Of a stretch of 64,000 nucleotides of DNA, positions 22,701 through 37,700 are shown piece by piece. The translations under genes were made by a program, and so were the position numbers. The DNA is from Physella acuta (lineage: Eukaryota > Mollusca > Gastropoda > Physidae): contig NW_026732286.1 in the NCBI RefSeq assembly GCF_028476545.1, positions 186,001 through 250,000 of the forward strand, given 5' to 3'. Within the stretch, counting starts at the first letter, position 1; each line of letters opens with the position of its first letter. Below the pieces are notes generated by a model, which saw nothing but the letters and a program-made list of their open reading frames with translations, was not told where the DNA came from and searched no databases.

Positions 22701-25700
22701 ATATTTACCATACTTGGTTAACATAGAGATCGTAAATAATTTTTTTCGACAACTTAGTCTTTAAAATCGGAAATATTGCTAAAAATTCAGATTTTAAAAT
22801 GCAAAAGTGTGTTGTCGTTTTTTCCGAACTTCCCCCTTCGTCACACATCGTCACGAAAGTCCGAATCGAGTGTGTGTGTGTGTCACCACCCCCCCCCTCC
22901 TCCCCAGGATTGTGACGTCATTGGTAGAAGACCCCCTCAGGCCTACTGGAAGGGTTCGTCGACATTTCAGAATAATGTCCATGTTGTTTTTTTTTTTTTG
23001 TTAATCTGGCCCATGTCGGCCTGTATGTAAGCTGTAGCCTACCCATTTTATATTGTTGGTATATATGGCTTCAATTAACACTAGACGAAAGCAGCTAATT
23101 GCCACAAGGCTCGTGTGTCATTTGTTTCATGGGATGTGTACACGTGTTTAAAAATAAACACGTACCTATCCGGTCCCTTTGTTCTATTTTAATTGCATGT
23201 TGTGTGTTTATCTGTAGTCATTATTGATTCTATCTGTATCGTTTTTATAAGGTGTTAAAATCAACAACAACTCTTTAGTGTAATGGTATCTGTTTTTTTT
23301 TTAAACTAAAACTAGCACTTGTACAATTTCTTTCTCCCTTCCTATCCTGACCAGGTCAGGTACTTAAGCCCTGTTTTGTCGTGCACTCTTCCCAAAGTGG
23401 TTCATGTGTAATATCAAAACTTCAAACATGCGTACCGCTCCAGCCATGCTGAATGGTGATAAAGCGAACATTATGTATCAACGAGCTCGTGCTTACGCCG
23501 TCGCCCCTCCCTCCCCCACCCCAACCGACCACCTTCAAAATGGCTGCCACTTCTTCCTTCTCTCCTGCTTTAATCCGTTTTGCACTGCCGCCTATGCTAC
23601 ATTCTCGTCTTCCATGGCGCAGGTCGTTTGCATTCCCCCTGCTCCCTCCATCTGTCCTTCCCTCTGCCTCGGAGAGAAAAGTAGTCCCCATATTGGTAAA
23701 CGAGGTCAAAATATTATGCGTGCCTGCCCAAGCCGTTTCCTCGTTCCTTCCTTCCACCCCCCTGCAGGACCCCATCCCTTATTCTTTCAAACAAAGGTCA
23801 ACAGAAGAAGGCTAATAGTTGATGGTTACTTCCCCTTGTGATCTATTAATTTCCAGTATTGATCTGTTGTCAATACTAGTCTAGGTATAGGCTGCAGTGA
23901 AAGCCTGCATTGATTTCCTGCAACACATTAATACCGTTTGTTGTTGCTGACATATTGTAAAGATATATATGTAAAAAAAAAAAACGACCGTACTGTAAGC
24001 CATCTTTTAGCCCACCTGTCGAAATTCACATTGTTAGCTATGGTGGTATACGCGATAGTGTTTGTTGCGCAGGGAGGGGAGAGTTGACGGTACCGTAAAA
24101 CACAACACTTACTGCAAGTGGCCTCAATTTTTTTTCATATTTACGTTTGCCGTGCTAATTTAAATTACATGGGCTGTCAGTAAATAATTTTATACACATT
24201 TAGTGATGTCCATATTAGGCTGCTTATTCGAATCATGTCTCTTCTCTTGACTTTTTTTTTTGACCATGGGTTATCACGCGAATCTTAATTAAACTTTGGA
24301 AAGGTTGTCTTGCAAGCGAAAAAACAAAATAATTTAATAACATTTTTACCCCGGCCATTTCTTAATTGGTCTGGTCAAGTGCACAAGAAAAAGATGTTAT
24401 ACGGTAAATGCTATTTGTAATATGTATGTGTGTGTGTGTGTAGCTGGGTGTTGGCGAGCATTCGTGCCTTGACACAGAATCTAGCATTGATTGGAAATTT
24501 CTAAAAATGGCCTCTTTTTAAAGCCTTCCCCACCTTTAAAATTTTGTTTAAAATTAATCATGTTAGATATTATTTTGTTAAGCTGTAAAATATTTTCTAT
24601 GTTGTTAGCTTCGTTTTCACACCACCTCGTACGCATTGCATATTATTGCCAATTTCATTTTTTACGATATCACGAACTGGTGAGTAAAATAGTAAAGGAA
24701 CTAAGAATAGTATAGTTTTTACGTTAGGGGCAGTCATCAGCAGGCCAACGTGTTATCCTTGAGTTTAATCAAAACAATTATTAAAGTGCGACAAGCCGTT
24801 TTATGCTATTACCAGTCACGCTTGTGTTCTGTAGTGTACATCGTCATTGTTGTAACCGTCAAAACTGGATAGCTAGTAGATCTACATTTGACGATGCCTA
24901 ATCCTTGAGGTTAGAGATTATTTGATTACGGCAACGGCTACCGAAAAAATGCCGTATTTTAGTAATGCCACCAACCCTCATTGCGACACATCAAATGTAG
25001 TTCAAGTAGTTACTTTGTGTGTAAGACGGCGGCAGTCACTCGGGTGTAAATATTCTTCAAGTTCCATATTGTGGAAAGAAAGTTAACTGTCAGTTTTGGA
25101 AATGTACTTCTAGCGCAGGAAAATCCGTATTCCTTGTTGAATATACATCTTTGTACTGTATTTCTTTCAAACTCTTTTCCTGGGGGGGGGGGGGGCACTG
25201 GTAAAAGTATATATTTTCTTTATGAATTCCATTTCGTTCGGGAGGGGGGGGTAGACTTTCTTTTCGGAAGATGCCCGAAGAGATGCCTGGAAGAAGCTTT
25301 AAACCGATTCTCTCTATCTCCTCCCACCCCATCCCATCCAACGAATCTGAAGTAAATACTGTCGCCAGAGTAGTCGGTCATTTTGGTTAGACCTAATATG
25401 ATAATACAATTTGGAAACACTTTTACCTTCCATCTTTTGATCCTTTCACTCTCCCACCTCCACACTACTGTCTATCAGCACTGACAAAGTTTTTTTTTTA
25501 TTAGCTTTGCTATCTGAACACGATTTTAGCATGCAATCGAAGTTTTAAAGTGGATGTTGAAATTTAGTGAGAACTTGATATGTGCTGGACACCAAGTCAA
25601 GTAATAATGCAATGTTTTTTTTTCTCTCTCTCTCTCTTCATATCGTCGTCGTACTGCCCTTGTGGACATTATTGATTTTCTTATTGTCAACACTGTAAGA

Positions 25701-28700
25701 CACCTTACATTTGTTATCGACTCTTTGGATTATTGTAGTCGACGTTTGGAACCGCCATTTTTGGTCCATTTATCTAGTGCTGTCTTCTTATTTTTGTAAT
25801 TGCGTTTTTAAAAAATACATATTTAGTTTTGCATTGCGTTAACTATTACTTTTCTTACTCCCCCCCCCCTCCTTTAGAGAATTTGGTCCTACAGGAACAT
25901 AACGTCTCTTTAGGGACTTAGTTTTATATCGTCGGGGCAGTGTACTACTACTAAATTGAAATGTCTTTGTATGCTAAAAGTGTCATTTTTTCCTCTTATA
26001 TTGACAATCTGTGACCTTGACATTTCATTTGACATTGTTTTTCGTCTTAGGTGTTTAGATCTTGAATACTCTAGATAATTTAATCGACTTGACATTCTCT
26101 CCTTTGATTTGAGCGTATTCCGTTGCATGTGTTCTTTGTACTCCACCAGTTTATACGAGTTGCTAGGCAACGCCTCTGTTCATTTGACTTGCGTTTTTCC
26201 CACCTGTCACGGATATATTTCGATAGTTAGGCCTAGGTTCTTATTTAATGTTACACTTACTGTTTATATACCATATTTATTTACTAAGATTTTCATTGTA
26301 AGTCTGCGTTGGGTTAGTAATACTGTTCTTTTTTACTTGCTCTCTGCAATTGACATCCATGGCTCTGAATTATTCTTCTATGATGATTATCCAAATCCAT
26401 TGTAGCACTTAGTTTTAGTACGATATGATCTCACCAAATATTTACCATAGGAATTGCAGTACAATGATAACTTGCTTTTTTTGAAATTTAAAAGTAGGTG
26501 TAATGGATCGGAAAACGAACGTTTTTACGAGTCATTTTTTCTTAGCTGTGAGGATACGGTGATTCGGTGTTAACTGTATAATAGTGTAAATCATACGTCG
26601 ATCCCGCGTTGTGTTATGAATGGTACAAACCTAGATAAGTGAAACTGTCGGCAACAAGTAGATCTAGATCTGATATGCTACGGAGTTTGGGGATAAGCAA
26701 ACGTCGGCGTAAAATATCACACATATCACAACAGGCACACTTCGCTCTTGGTAGATGTTACGCGCCACTAGTTTGTGTATACCCTTTTTAAAAATTGACA
26801 TCCTATAGGCCTGCTCAAAAATAGTTTATCAGGCGAACAACATTAACGTACGACTGTTTTAATGAGTTCGAAATCTCATCCTTCGGCCCCCACCCCTCAC
26901 CCGTTCACATCGATTCGTTTCATCATAGAGGTAAGCGGTGGGGCTTAGGCCTACTCGCCAGGGAGGTTAGGCACAGCGGACAAGCTGTGGCTAGGCTAGT
27001 GCCATAGTGCTCGCACGGGCTTACTATTTATGGGCTTGGCTTAAGACCGGACCGTACTTACACTTTTTATCCAAGGCTCCGCTTCTGAACAACCCACACT
27101 TGGAAAGTGTATCAGAAACCAATTCAACGAGGGTACATCTGGACAGTATATTACTTAATATAACGCACCCGTTGTCAACGTTTTGTACATGTTTTTACCT
27201 TTGTCCTAAATTGAAACATTTTTTTCTTCTTTCTTGCAAATAATTTTGTAATCTTGTCACGATGTAAGGAAACGTGGTTCAAGGGAGAAAAAATTTGTTA
27301 GGTGTTACGGTAATTCTTCCCCCCCCCCCTCATGCCATTTCCTGCTAGCCGATTATGCGTTGAGTGTATGTGTAAAAATTTTAAACACATTTTTTTTTAA
27401 ACGAAATCTTAACGGTGGTGTTATCAGTCTTTGCTGCTGACCTTCAAGTAGACTAAGAACCAACGAAACGACGTTATGAAACCAAATGATAGAATTGTAA
27501 TGTTTAAAATAATTATTGTTTTTACACAAGCCTTTTAACTTACTTCACAATCTTCGACAGGGTGGTTTTGTGGTCAAATCTTGAATTTTCTTGTTTTAGA
27601 ATCTTTAAAATTTTTTAAAAATGTTTAGTCACAATTTGGTTATCTGTTCATGTAATACGGACACGATGCAGTTTAAGTTTCCCTGAAACTTGTGTTCTGA
27701 TCAAGAGATTAGTAACATTGTCAGACCATGAGTACAGCCACTCCCCTCCTTAGGCCTTTGAGTGTTATGATGATTTCTGATTGCTGTAGCCAAATAATAA
27801 GACTTACCACTGTGTACTTGGATCTCACTTGTCTTTCCTGGTGTATGTTGCTTAAACAAGTTTTGGTAGCATTCAATGAGTTGAGTTTGTTATCAGTTGG
27901 TTTTGCTCAACCTATTTATTTGTAAAGCACCAATTTTTTTTAAACTGCATACTAGGTCTGTTGGGAGCGATGCAAAGGTGCACACTTCTATTTATACATG
28001 GACAAATCAAATAATTGCCAGGTTACAGTTGCTAGAAAGAATTGTTGAAGAAATGTTATGTCAGTCTCACATTATGTTCTATTGCTTGTTGATATCTGAA
28101 GTTATAAAATGCTGATGTTGCCCTTGTTTCTTGTGTTATAGCAAGAAGCCAACTCTTACTTGTTTGTGCTCTCCTAACTTGATACATTTACTTACTAGAT
28201 ATTATTTTTATAAACACACCAAGAAGCAGTGAGTACTATTACAACTGCTGTCTTGCAATATAAATTAAACAAAGAGAGAAGCTTAATAACAGTGTCGTTT
28301 AAAAAAAAACATTTCTAATTTCTTACTTATTGAGTTTAAGCCTGTAAATTAAGTCTTGGTGAGCAGTTATTTACTGCTACATACTGATCTGTTTAAATGT
28401 TTTAAAGGAGGTCTTTAACATTTAAAAAAAAGTATATTTTAAATTGAGAATATAATGTTCAATTCAAACTGGTTGGCGGAAAAACAGTTGAATGGAACAA
28501 AGTTTTTTCAATGCTAGGATGTTTAACCTTATAGAAAACGAGTAAAATTGTACTGTTAATTCCTGTTTTAATTCACTAGAGCAAAATTATGATTTTTGAT
28601 TTTGGAGATGAGAATCCGAGGTCATTTTAATAGGCTCTTGTCCAGTAACTAACCCAGTTATTTTATTTGACTTTACAGACACACTTGAAGAGGAGACAGA

Positions 28701-31700
28701 AGAAGAGAGAGGTGTGTCTGAATGTTGTATGTGTGTGTAAGGTTGTTGTTTAGTACTTTCCATGCTCTGAAATTTTCACACAAGATGAACAGTGTCCAGA
28801 GTTTAGATGATTCCTGTTGTGATGCTTTTAAAATATACCTTTCGGTGTGTTAATTCCAAAATGATTCTCCAGACCATCTATTGTTTACCTAAATTGTTGA
28901 TTTAAAAGACATTCAAATTTGCTGAAAAAGTGCATGCATTCAACTAGTCTTTGAGGAGTTATAACTAAAATAAACACACTTTAGTCTTTGAAGAGCTTCA
29001 ACTAAATAAAACACATTTTGTGTTTTCATAAATCAATGTTGTTTGGTAGGCTACATGAACTTCAGAGTGTATAGATGGTAATTTCCATTGTCTTATCAGT
29101 TCTTTTATCACAGTAGTCAATCCATACATGTCTTTTGTTTTCTATTGATTTTTCTCATGGGGTCTGTATTTGTTGTGCAGTGTGTATCATCATCATCACT
29201 TGACTAGAATCTTTACACTAGCACTGGATTGAATTCAGATTTGTGCATAGAGCAGCCTAGGACTGGTTTTGGTGTTTTGTGTTGTTGAATGTGTTCATTG
29301 AATGGATCTAGTAACTTCTGTCACTTCTCCAACAAACTGCATGGCTTAATGTTGTTCAGTGTGAGGTATTGGTTGGATGGATGATACCAACGCTAATACA
29401 AATTTCTTTGTTTCAACAGACGTTATAGAGGATGACACTGAGGAAAGAAAAGGTGTGTGTTGGGTTTTTAAAAAAACTATGTACTTTTGGCTGTGGGTAG
29501 TAGACCTCTGACTTGTTAATCAAATGCGGCTTCTACTTATAAAATATATGTCTAGCACCTTGCTTTGGGTTGTTGTTGTATAATTTTGTTTTTTTTTTCC
29601 AGTAAAAAAGTGGATGCTCTCACTCTTTTGGTTTTGTCTCTAAATTTGCACCTCTCTTTAAATATATGCTTTGTGATCTCTGGCGCTTTATATCATTTTT
29701 TAATACATTTGTTTTTGGGTTTTGCCTAGAATTTAAAATTAGTAATTCTAATGATTAAACACACTAATTTAATAAATAACTTATACATTTTATCTGGCTA
29801 TATAGATATGCACTAATATCTTATATATCATGGTCATCATTGTAGGATTACTGTTTTGTTGACCCAAGGGAATAAAGAAATTTAATTTTAAAGAAAGTTT
29901 TAAACAGACTAAGCATATTGCTGTACTACACTTGGCTATTGATGTTTATTTTTCCTTTATTGTAATACACTTGTGCATTGTCGTTTAAAGGCAAGGGAGG
30001 TTTTTTTTTTGTTTTTGCTTTTTAAAACCACCCTACCATAATAATTGTAATATTGCCATTAGTACAGTTTATTATATGTTGGCTATATAGCAGGGGAAAT
30101 TTAAAAAAATGCTTAGTCTAAGTTACAACACTGAAATTAAAATCTACAACACTGACATTGGTGGTTTCATTATATATTGTAGAACTATTCAACTTATGTC
30201 ACTATTTTCCTTATGACTGGTTGAGATTATTTAATGCTTCATTTAAATATCCATAGTCTATAAACATCTAAGGTGATAGTATTGTAGATAACACATTATA
30301 TCTAACAAAACAGTGGCATTGTGTTGTAAGAATAAAATTAAAAAAGAAACTTTACTGCATGAAATATATGAGTACGGCCAGTAAAGCTTATAATCTATTA
30401 TTTAATCATTAAAAATTTATTTTCTTTTGATAAAAAGAAGCATGCATTGTTAGTTGGTATACAATTTTTATTTGAAATTATAACTTGCATTTTTTAGGAC
30501 TCTATCTTTCGCATTTTATTATGTGTGTAATGTAGCTGTACATTTTATTGTTCGTTTATTTCAGTAGAAAATCTGATTGTAATCATTTTAATTTGTGTAA
30601 TTGGAAAATATTTTCCATCAAGGAATTTTTTGACTTGCATAAAATAGCAGTACACTATTTTGTATTTACTTAATTTTTAAAAATTTACTAAGTTACTAAA
30701 AAATTGAAATCAAGATTAAAAAATTAAAAAAATATTTTTTGACTCATCTCGGTTTATATTAAAATTTGTCTTTTAAATTTTTTAAAATTTGAGGATAGAA
30801 TTTGATACAACTTAAAAACTGAAGTTAAAAAACTTTATATTCAGAAATAGACGAAGGCTCACCACCCAGAGAAGATGGTGACAACAAAGAGATTACGGGT
30901 AAAGTTGTGGTGGCAGCAGTAGAAGAGAACGGCACAGACTCTAATACAAATGGAAATAACAATAACAACAACCATGGTGGCAGAGGAATGGAAGAGATTC
31001 CGGAAAAAATGCGACACCAACTGAAACATCGAGAACTATTTTTATCTCGGCAGGTGGAAACACTGCCTGCCACACACATACGTGGAAAATGTTGTGTTAC
31101 ACTGCTCAATGAAACTGAATCACTTTTATCATATCTCAATAAAGAGGTAAGTGTAAACAATTTTGTTTTTGTTTTTATTTTTTTAGGTTTTACTTTATTA
31201 ACTTCTGCAGTTTACTTGAATTTTGATTTCTAGCAGCTTTTAATAATGCATCTGTGGTTTTGAATGTAAACTTTTGTTATTGTGTTTATGAAATGAATTG
31301 TTTCATTTTTCCACAGGACACATTTTTTTATTCATTAGTCTATGATCCTCAACAAAAAACATTGTTGGCTGATAAAGGAGAGATACGTGTTGGTTTAAAA
31401 TATCAAGCCGAGACAATACCTAAAGTATATACAGGAATAGATGGTTAGAACAAACATTATTTTTAAATACAAATTAAATGAATAGATTCTGTGCATCATT
31501 CTACAAATAGTTAAACCATGTATCAAATAATATTAAGTAATAATTCTATGTTAGCTGCATTTTAATAATTTTTAAAACTAATTATAAATAAATCATGTTT
31601 TATAATTCCAGTATGTACTATAGTAAGTAAATAAGTTAAGTTTTCTTTTCAAAATTGACGGCCCATGGAGCAAGTGAAGTAGAGTTCACCTGTTCCTGTG

Positions 31701-34700
31701 GCCTTGGCAAATGAAGGGATAATATGGTCAGCAACTATGCCCAGCCGCCTTTACTTTTCCTAACATGAGTTATAGCTGGGTGGACTCAGGGACGTTCTAC
31801 TGACTTGAACCCAAATTTGAACTGGAGTTAGCAATCTAGCATTCTACAGCTAGGCCACGCCGTCTCCATGTACTATGCTAAATGTAAATTTAAACTGTAA
31901 TTTAGCTCAGATTTAAAAAAACAACTTTTTCTGTAGGTGATGAAGATCTGCGCAAATCTGAAGATCTAGAAGAGCTTGTGTGGGATCCAAGTCATGGTCT
32001 GTCTGAAAAAGAAATAGATCAGTTCCAGATCATTGCCAGGTTAAACTCACTTTCTTAAGTTGCCACCACATTTTGATGACCATCTGTATTAGTGCTGCTC
32101 AAGTAAAGTTCCAAATAAAACTTACATGTTTTGCTTTTATCTAGATCTGTTGGTACTTTTGCAAGGGCCTTAGACTGTACTAGTACAGTTCGGCAACCTA
32201 GCCTTCATATGAGTGCAGCTGCTGCATCTAGAGATATTACTATTGTAAGTCTCACCTCAATAAGTCAGTTAATTTTAACTTTAAAAAGTTCTAATTCTGT
32301 ACTTTAAAAAATTGTAAATAACATTTTGATTCAAAACAGTTCCATGCAATGGATACTCTTCACCGACACAACTATGATATTGCTAAAGCCATCAAGAGCT
32401 TAGTGCCCTCAGGTGGTCCTGTCCTGTGTCGAGATGAAATGGAGGAATGGTCAGCATCGGAGGCTAATTTATTTGAAGATGCTATAGAAAAGTATGGCAA
32501 AGATTTCAATGACATTAGGCAAGATTTTGTAAGTAGATTCATTTTTTCCCCTTCTGTTGCCTTTATCTTTCTTTAGAGGCTTTTAAGCACTAATTTCTAA
32601 TGCTCTTTCCTCAGTTACCTTGGAAATCTTTAAAGAGTATAGTGGAATATTATTATATGTGGAAAACAACAGACAGATATGTGCAACAGGTAATACTGAT
32701 ACAAATTTTTACGAGGGTTGGTGGAAGTATTGTATGCTTGCTAACATGCGGACTGTAGCTGAGTACAAAAGTTTTGTTATTATTATGACACCTGTTTGGC
32801 CTTACAAAATTTATGTATGCTATTGCTAATCATCTGTCTACATAGCAATAATGCATCCTAAAACTACTATTAAAATAGTAAAGATTGACCGTTAGTTGTT
32901 TATAAATTGTTTTTAAGAAACGAATCAAGGCATCAGAAGCAGAGAGCAAGCTGAAACAGGTGTACATTCCCAACTAGTGAGTGGTTCTCTAACTCTTAGA
33001 TGTATTATTTCAAAAGTAGTAATAGCTAAACTTTTATTTTATGTTGAAGCAGAAGCTCATTTACCTTATAGTAGATGGGTGGAAGCTTAATGTTTTAATC
33101 TAAGTTCTTTTTGGGTGTGTCAAGTTTGCTTAATCCATACTTAAACAGCAATAAGCCTAATCCAGCTGCTATTACAAGCAAAATGAATGGTACAGATGGC
33201 CCAGTCTCAGGAAGAGCGTGTGAGAGCTGCTATGGTTAGTACTTTTGATTTCTTGATAATTCATGTAAACACTATGTAAGAAAAATATTTACTTTAATGA
33301 AAATGTAATTCTTTATGTTATTAAGCTAACTATTTTTTTCCAGTTGCTCATTCATCACAGTGGTACTCATGGGGTCCTATTCACATGCAGTGTAGATTGT
33401 GCAGCAACTGTTGGAGTTATTGGAAAAAATATGGCGGACTCAAGATGCCCACACGGCTAGGTCTGTAGAAATAATCCTGAACTACTTTTAAATAAATTGT
33501 TAGAACAGCAATGCAACATAGTAAGAGTATCTTATACAGTTTATTAAGCTCACGTAATGTAGTCACAATTTAGTACCGTAATAGTAACTGCTTCAGTTAT
33601 CTTATTAAATAGAAATGTACATTATTTCATAAAGGATCACACTTTTTTTTCAGATGGAGAGAGGCCAGCACCAAATGCACGACAAGGTAAGTTTCTCAAT
33701 GTTTCTTAATATTTTTGTTAGGAATATGTAAATTATATAATTGTATGGTGTTATGGTCAGTATCATACGGAGTTATGGTCAGTGGTAGAACCAGTAAAAG
33801 CCCATCTGAATGTGTTCAGTTCCAGGCTATAGGACAAACCAGAGTCCACCCAGCACTGATGAGACTTAATTTCAATGTATTAATTGTCTGTTTTCACTGT
33901 CTGTATTTATTTATTTTTTTTCCCCTTAATTTTCAGAACGTGTGGCACAGATGAACTCTTTTCGCATGCAGAAATGTACTATTAGTGGTTGTGGTAAAGT
34001 AAGTTTCTTTTTATTGTTCTCTCCCTTTTTTTTTTATTGCATATCAAATTTTCAGGTTAGCATTGAAAACATTTATTAAAAACGACGTATTTTTAAACTT
34101 GTAGGAATTCAAATTAAAAGCTCATCTTGCAAGACATTTGGCCACTGCCCATGGTCTTGCAATACAACCTGGGAGCCCACGACCTGTCATGAAAACCCGT
34201 GCCGCTTTTTGCCTTGTAACCACTGAGCTGACCCGTATTTCACGGCGGCTATGCAGAGACATTCTTCGCCCTAGACATGCAGCACGTTGTCCATTTACAC
34301 CAATTAACACATCTATAATCAAACAAGAGTGTAAGTTATAAATTATGATTAATTAAAAAATTTTTTTTACTTTACTCCAAGAAAATTAGTTCAAACATTA
34401 CTATTTATGTTTTAAGTATTCTGGTTGCATTAATTGAACAAAATTAAATCTTTTTTAGGCCAGCTTCGCTTATCTGACCGTGGCAGTTCTTACCAGCCGG
34501 GTACAAAATGTAGAACTCCTACAACCCTTGATCCAGTGGTGGCACGGCTTGGTATAGACACCAAACAAGAAAAACCTTCACTTTTATCACGTGGACCAAA
34601 TTATGGTGGTGGAGACAGGAGCTGCACACCAAAAGGTATTAAAAAATATTTTATATTGAAAAAAAAAATTCATTTTATAACGGATTCATTTTATGTATTT

Positions 34701-37700
34701 AATTGGGAAGATTTAACTAAGAAGTTAACTATATTTTTTTCTTTCAGAACGACACACTGAAAATGTCAAAGTTGGCTCTGGACATCCTTCGATCATGAAA
34801 AAGAGAGGATATGAGCAAACAAATGGTGTAGATACAGGTGGAGAAATTTAACACTCAGCTCTTTTGTTTTTAAATATTAGATAAATCAACATTAAACTTT
34901 TTGTTTTTAAATTGTTTTTTTTCCCCAGCCCCAATGGCAAAAAGACCAAACATGGGTGTCATTAGACAAGCAGGATCTGCAATCAAAACACCAGGTGTCA
35001 CTGTAAGTGTATTTCATTGTATATAAAATAGCTTCTTAGAAGAACTGTGACATAGTAATTAAAACAAACAAGGCTCAGTAGTAAAATTCACACATACAAA
35101 TAATGTATTAATTATAAATTTTATTGAAACCAAATAATTTAAAAGATATGTACTTTTTAAATTTTTGAATAAATTCTATACACAAGTATAACAAAATGAT
35201 AAATATATTTTATCTTCATTGATGTGCTTTTAATTGTTCTGCATGCATGTTAGCAATTGTTTTGGACTCACTTTTTTTCATGGCCTTGAATACCAGTAGC
35301 CATAGACTTGTTTTTTTCTGTTGGAAGTGAACCTTCTTCTTTCTCCTCTCTCTTTAGTCGCTATGATTTTTGTCTTGTGAGTTGTCTGATAATGTTTTAG
35401 TACTCATTTGCTCTGAGTATAGTAATTTCAAACTGTAAGGAATTTTTACTAAAACTGTTAGTTGCCATTTAGCATTTTATTGCAACATTACTATTTTAAA
35501 AATACTCCAATTAAAAAAAACAATCTCTTAATCAGTTTTAACCATACTAATGATCTAAGCTTTTCTTTAATCTGCTGGCCCCATTAACATTTAGCCAAAA
35601 ATCTACATAACTAATTTATTTGTTGAAGTTATCAAAAAATATTTTACTTATTTTATTGCTTTGTAGCTTTCGCTAAAATATTTTTGAGATGTATTTGGAG
35701 TCACATACTAATAATCTTTGCTTCTAACTTCATTAAAATAATATTAGTTTAAAATATGTAGTTTAAAAGCTAGAATAATGACTGAAAATACAATAGCTAA
35801 AAACCCTCATTAGCTGCTTTATAGTAATGTGACTCAGTCAAAGTTTCTGTGGCATAATGGTGTGGCAATGTTTATTTCTTTCATTAAAATGAGATGAAAA
35901 GTGATTTGTAATTCAGTCAGTAGATATTGTGTAGTTGCATGCTTGATGTTAGGTAGATGTTGAATTTCAGATTGATAGATTAAGGAATGTTTTTTTTAAT
36001 TAAATAATGTAAATATCTTTCTCACCGTATAGCGGGTAAGCTCCTCACGATTCACCAAAACGTCTGATAACATTCCTTTAAAAAATATTTTAAAGAGCTG
36101 GTATTAGTAGAAATGTTTAGCGAATTATGTGATTAAAAAAACTTTATTTTACTTTCAATAATTGTTGCTTAACTTATGAAACTTAAAGACAATAAGGAAA
36201 GAATAAGGAAGTTCCAGAAGGAAAATAAGTTTTGTTTTATTCATTCAAAATCATTGCCACTCTGCAGTTGCATAGTCACAGCTTTTGCTAACTTAATTCA
36301 CAGTTATATTCAGTGCTATGCACTCTAACAGTTTATAAAAATCACTTTTTGTTTTGTTTATAAGCTACCTGTTTTATTTTTTTCACTCTAACGAACAGTA
36401 AATGAGCTTATCATTTTTGCAATCACAAAAACTCTTTGTCTTTGCCCAATTTGAACCTTTTACTTCCAGATTTTCTTTTTGTGAATTTTTTTTTTATTAC
36501 TTACAGGTTAAGTTTGCCAAACCACTTTTAAGACATTATCTTATATGCAAGACAGTAACACTAACAAAAACATAAAATCATTTGTAATATTACAAAAAGA
36601 GGTCTGAATTAAAAGTTACATTCACATTGATCAAATAGCAGTTGTTTTTAGATATTGTTTTTTTTTGGTAAAGATCAGTATAATTTTTTTATAAACATTT
36701 CTATTCCTAGCTTTGCTAAATCATTACCGATTTATTTGCTAGCAATTATTTTAACAAAACTGATTAAAATATGAAATATTACTAACCTTCGTGGAATAAG
36801 GCACATTATTTTGTGACCTAATTCTGGTAGTTAACGTAATTAAAGGAAAAAAGTTGACCCAAAGATAGAACTGTCGGGGGTGAAGTGCCGCTATACGGTG
36901 TTTTTTTTCAGCGAGGGAGTGTGCTTAACCATAACAGCATAAATGGGCGTAGCCGGTTTGCTGGTCGAAATATGAAGATGCATATGGTCAGCTGGATGGA
37001 CATGCCAGATGATGTGTACTTCGTTGCTACTGCAGCGACCAGGTAAATCTGAGAACTCCTATTTCAGCTCTTGGTTTGATTATTGTGTAGTGTACTTGTC
37101 ACATCCTACAGTGTCAAACCCTGCTTACTACACCAGTCAAAAAGTATTTTAAATGTCAATATTTTGTTTGTTCTCATTAAAAATAATAAGCATTTTTTAA
37201 GTCATTTTCTGACATAACAGCTTTTTCTCTAGCTTTTTGGAAAAAAATTACCTTCCCTTGATTTATCTATATTTTTTTAACGTTACTGATCTGAGTGGAA
37301 AATGTAAATAAGTCTCTTTTTTTTTATCATACACCTGAATAATCCAGGTTTGAATCCACATAAAAATTCTGAACATGGCTAGGGTGTGCTTGAGTCAGCC
37401 CATCTCTTGTTGGTATCTGATGCTAGTTTGAGAAAGTGGCGGGGGAATTGTGATGGCTCCTTAATCCTTTATATGCCACAGAAATAGAGGCACCTTTTGG
37501 TGTGTCAATATTTCACATCTTTTGATGGGATTCATTTTTATCATAAATAACTATTCAATTTAATTTGCATTAATAAAGCACTTTTCATAATTTATTGAAA
37601 CAATTTTTTAACTGCTTGTTGCAGTATTTTTGTTGCTATTAATATTGATTTACAAATTTTACATTTTTTAGAACTTAAGGTTTTAAAAAACAGCATGCTG

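Larger units (their letters stand above)
21481..28678 (+). other. MTA: MTA intron 3 (7.2 kb)
   Basis: Largest MTA intron. Its middle (22.5-27.4 kb) is less AT-rich, with repeated C tracts (22597, 22627, 25861, 27320). A GC-rich patch at 23400-23820 contains CAAAATGGCTGCC (23536-23548), a YY1-like element. A perfect RFX-type X-box is at 26159. This could be an internal promoter or island, but no alternative first exon is evident. Open frames up to 145 codons at 23404-23841 look compositional, not conserved. Confidence 0.55.

Noticed and set aside
23404-23841. Open frames of 117-145 codons in MTA intron 3
   Set aside because: Three overlapping frames in a C-rich patch, with Pro/Ser-rich compositional peptides and no family resemblance.
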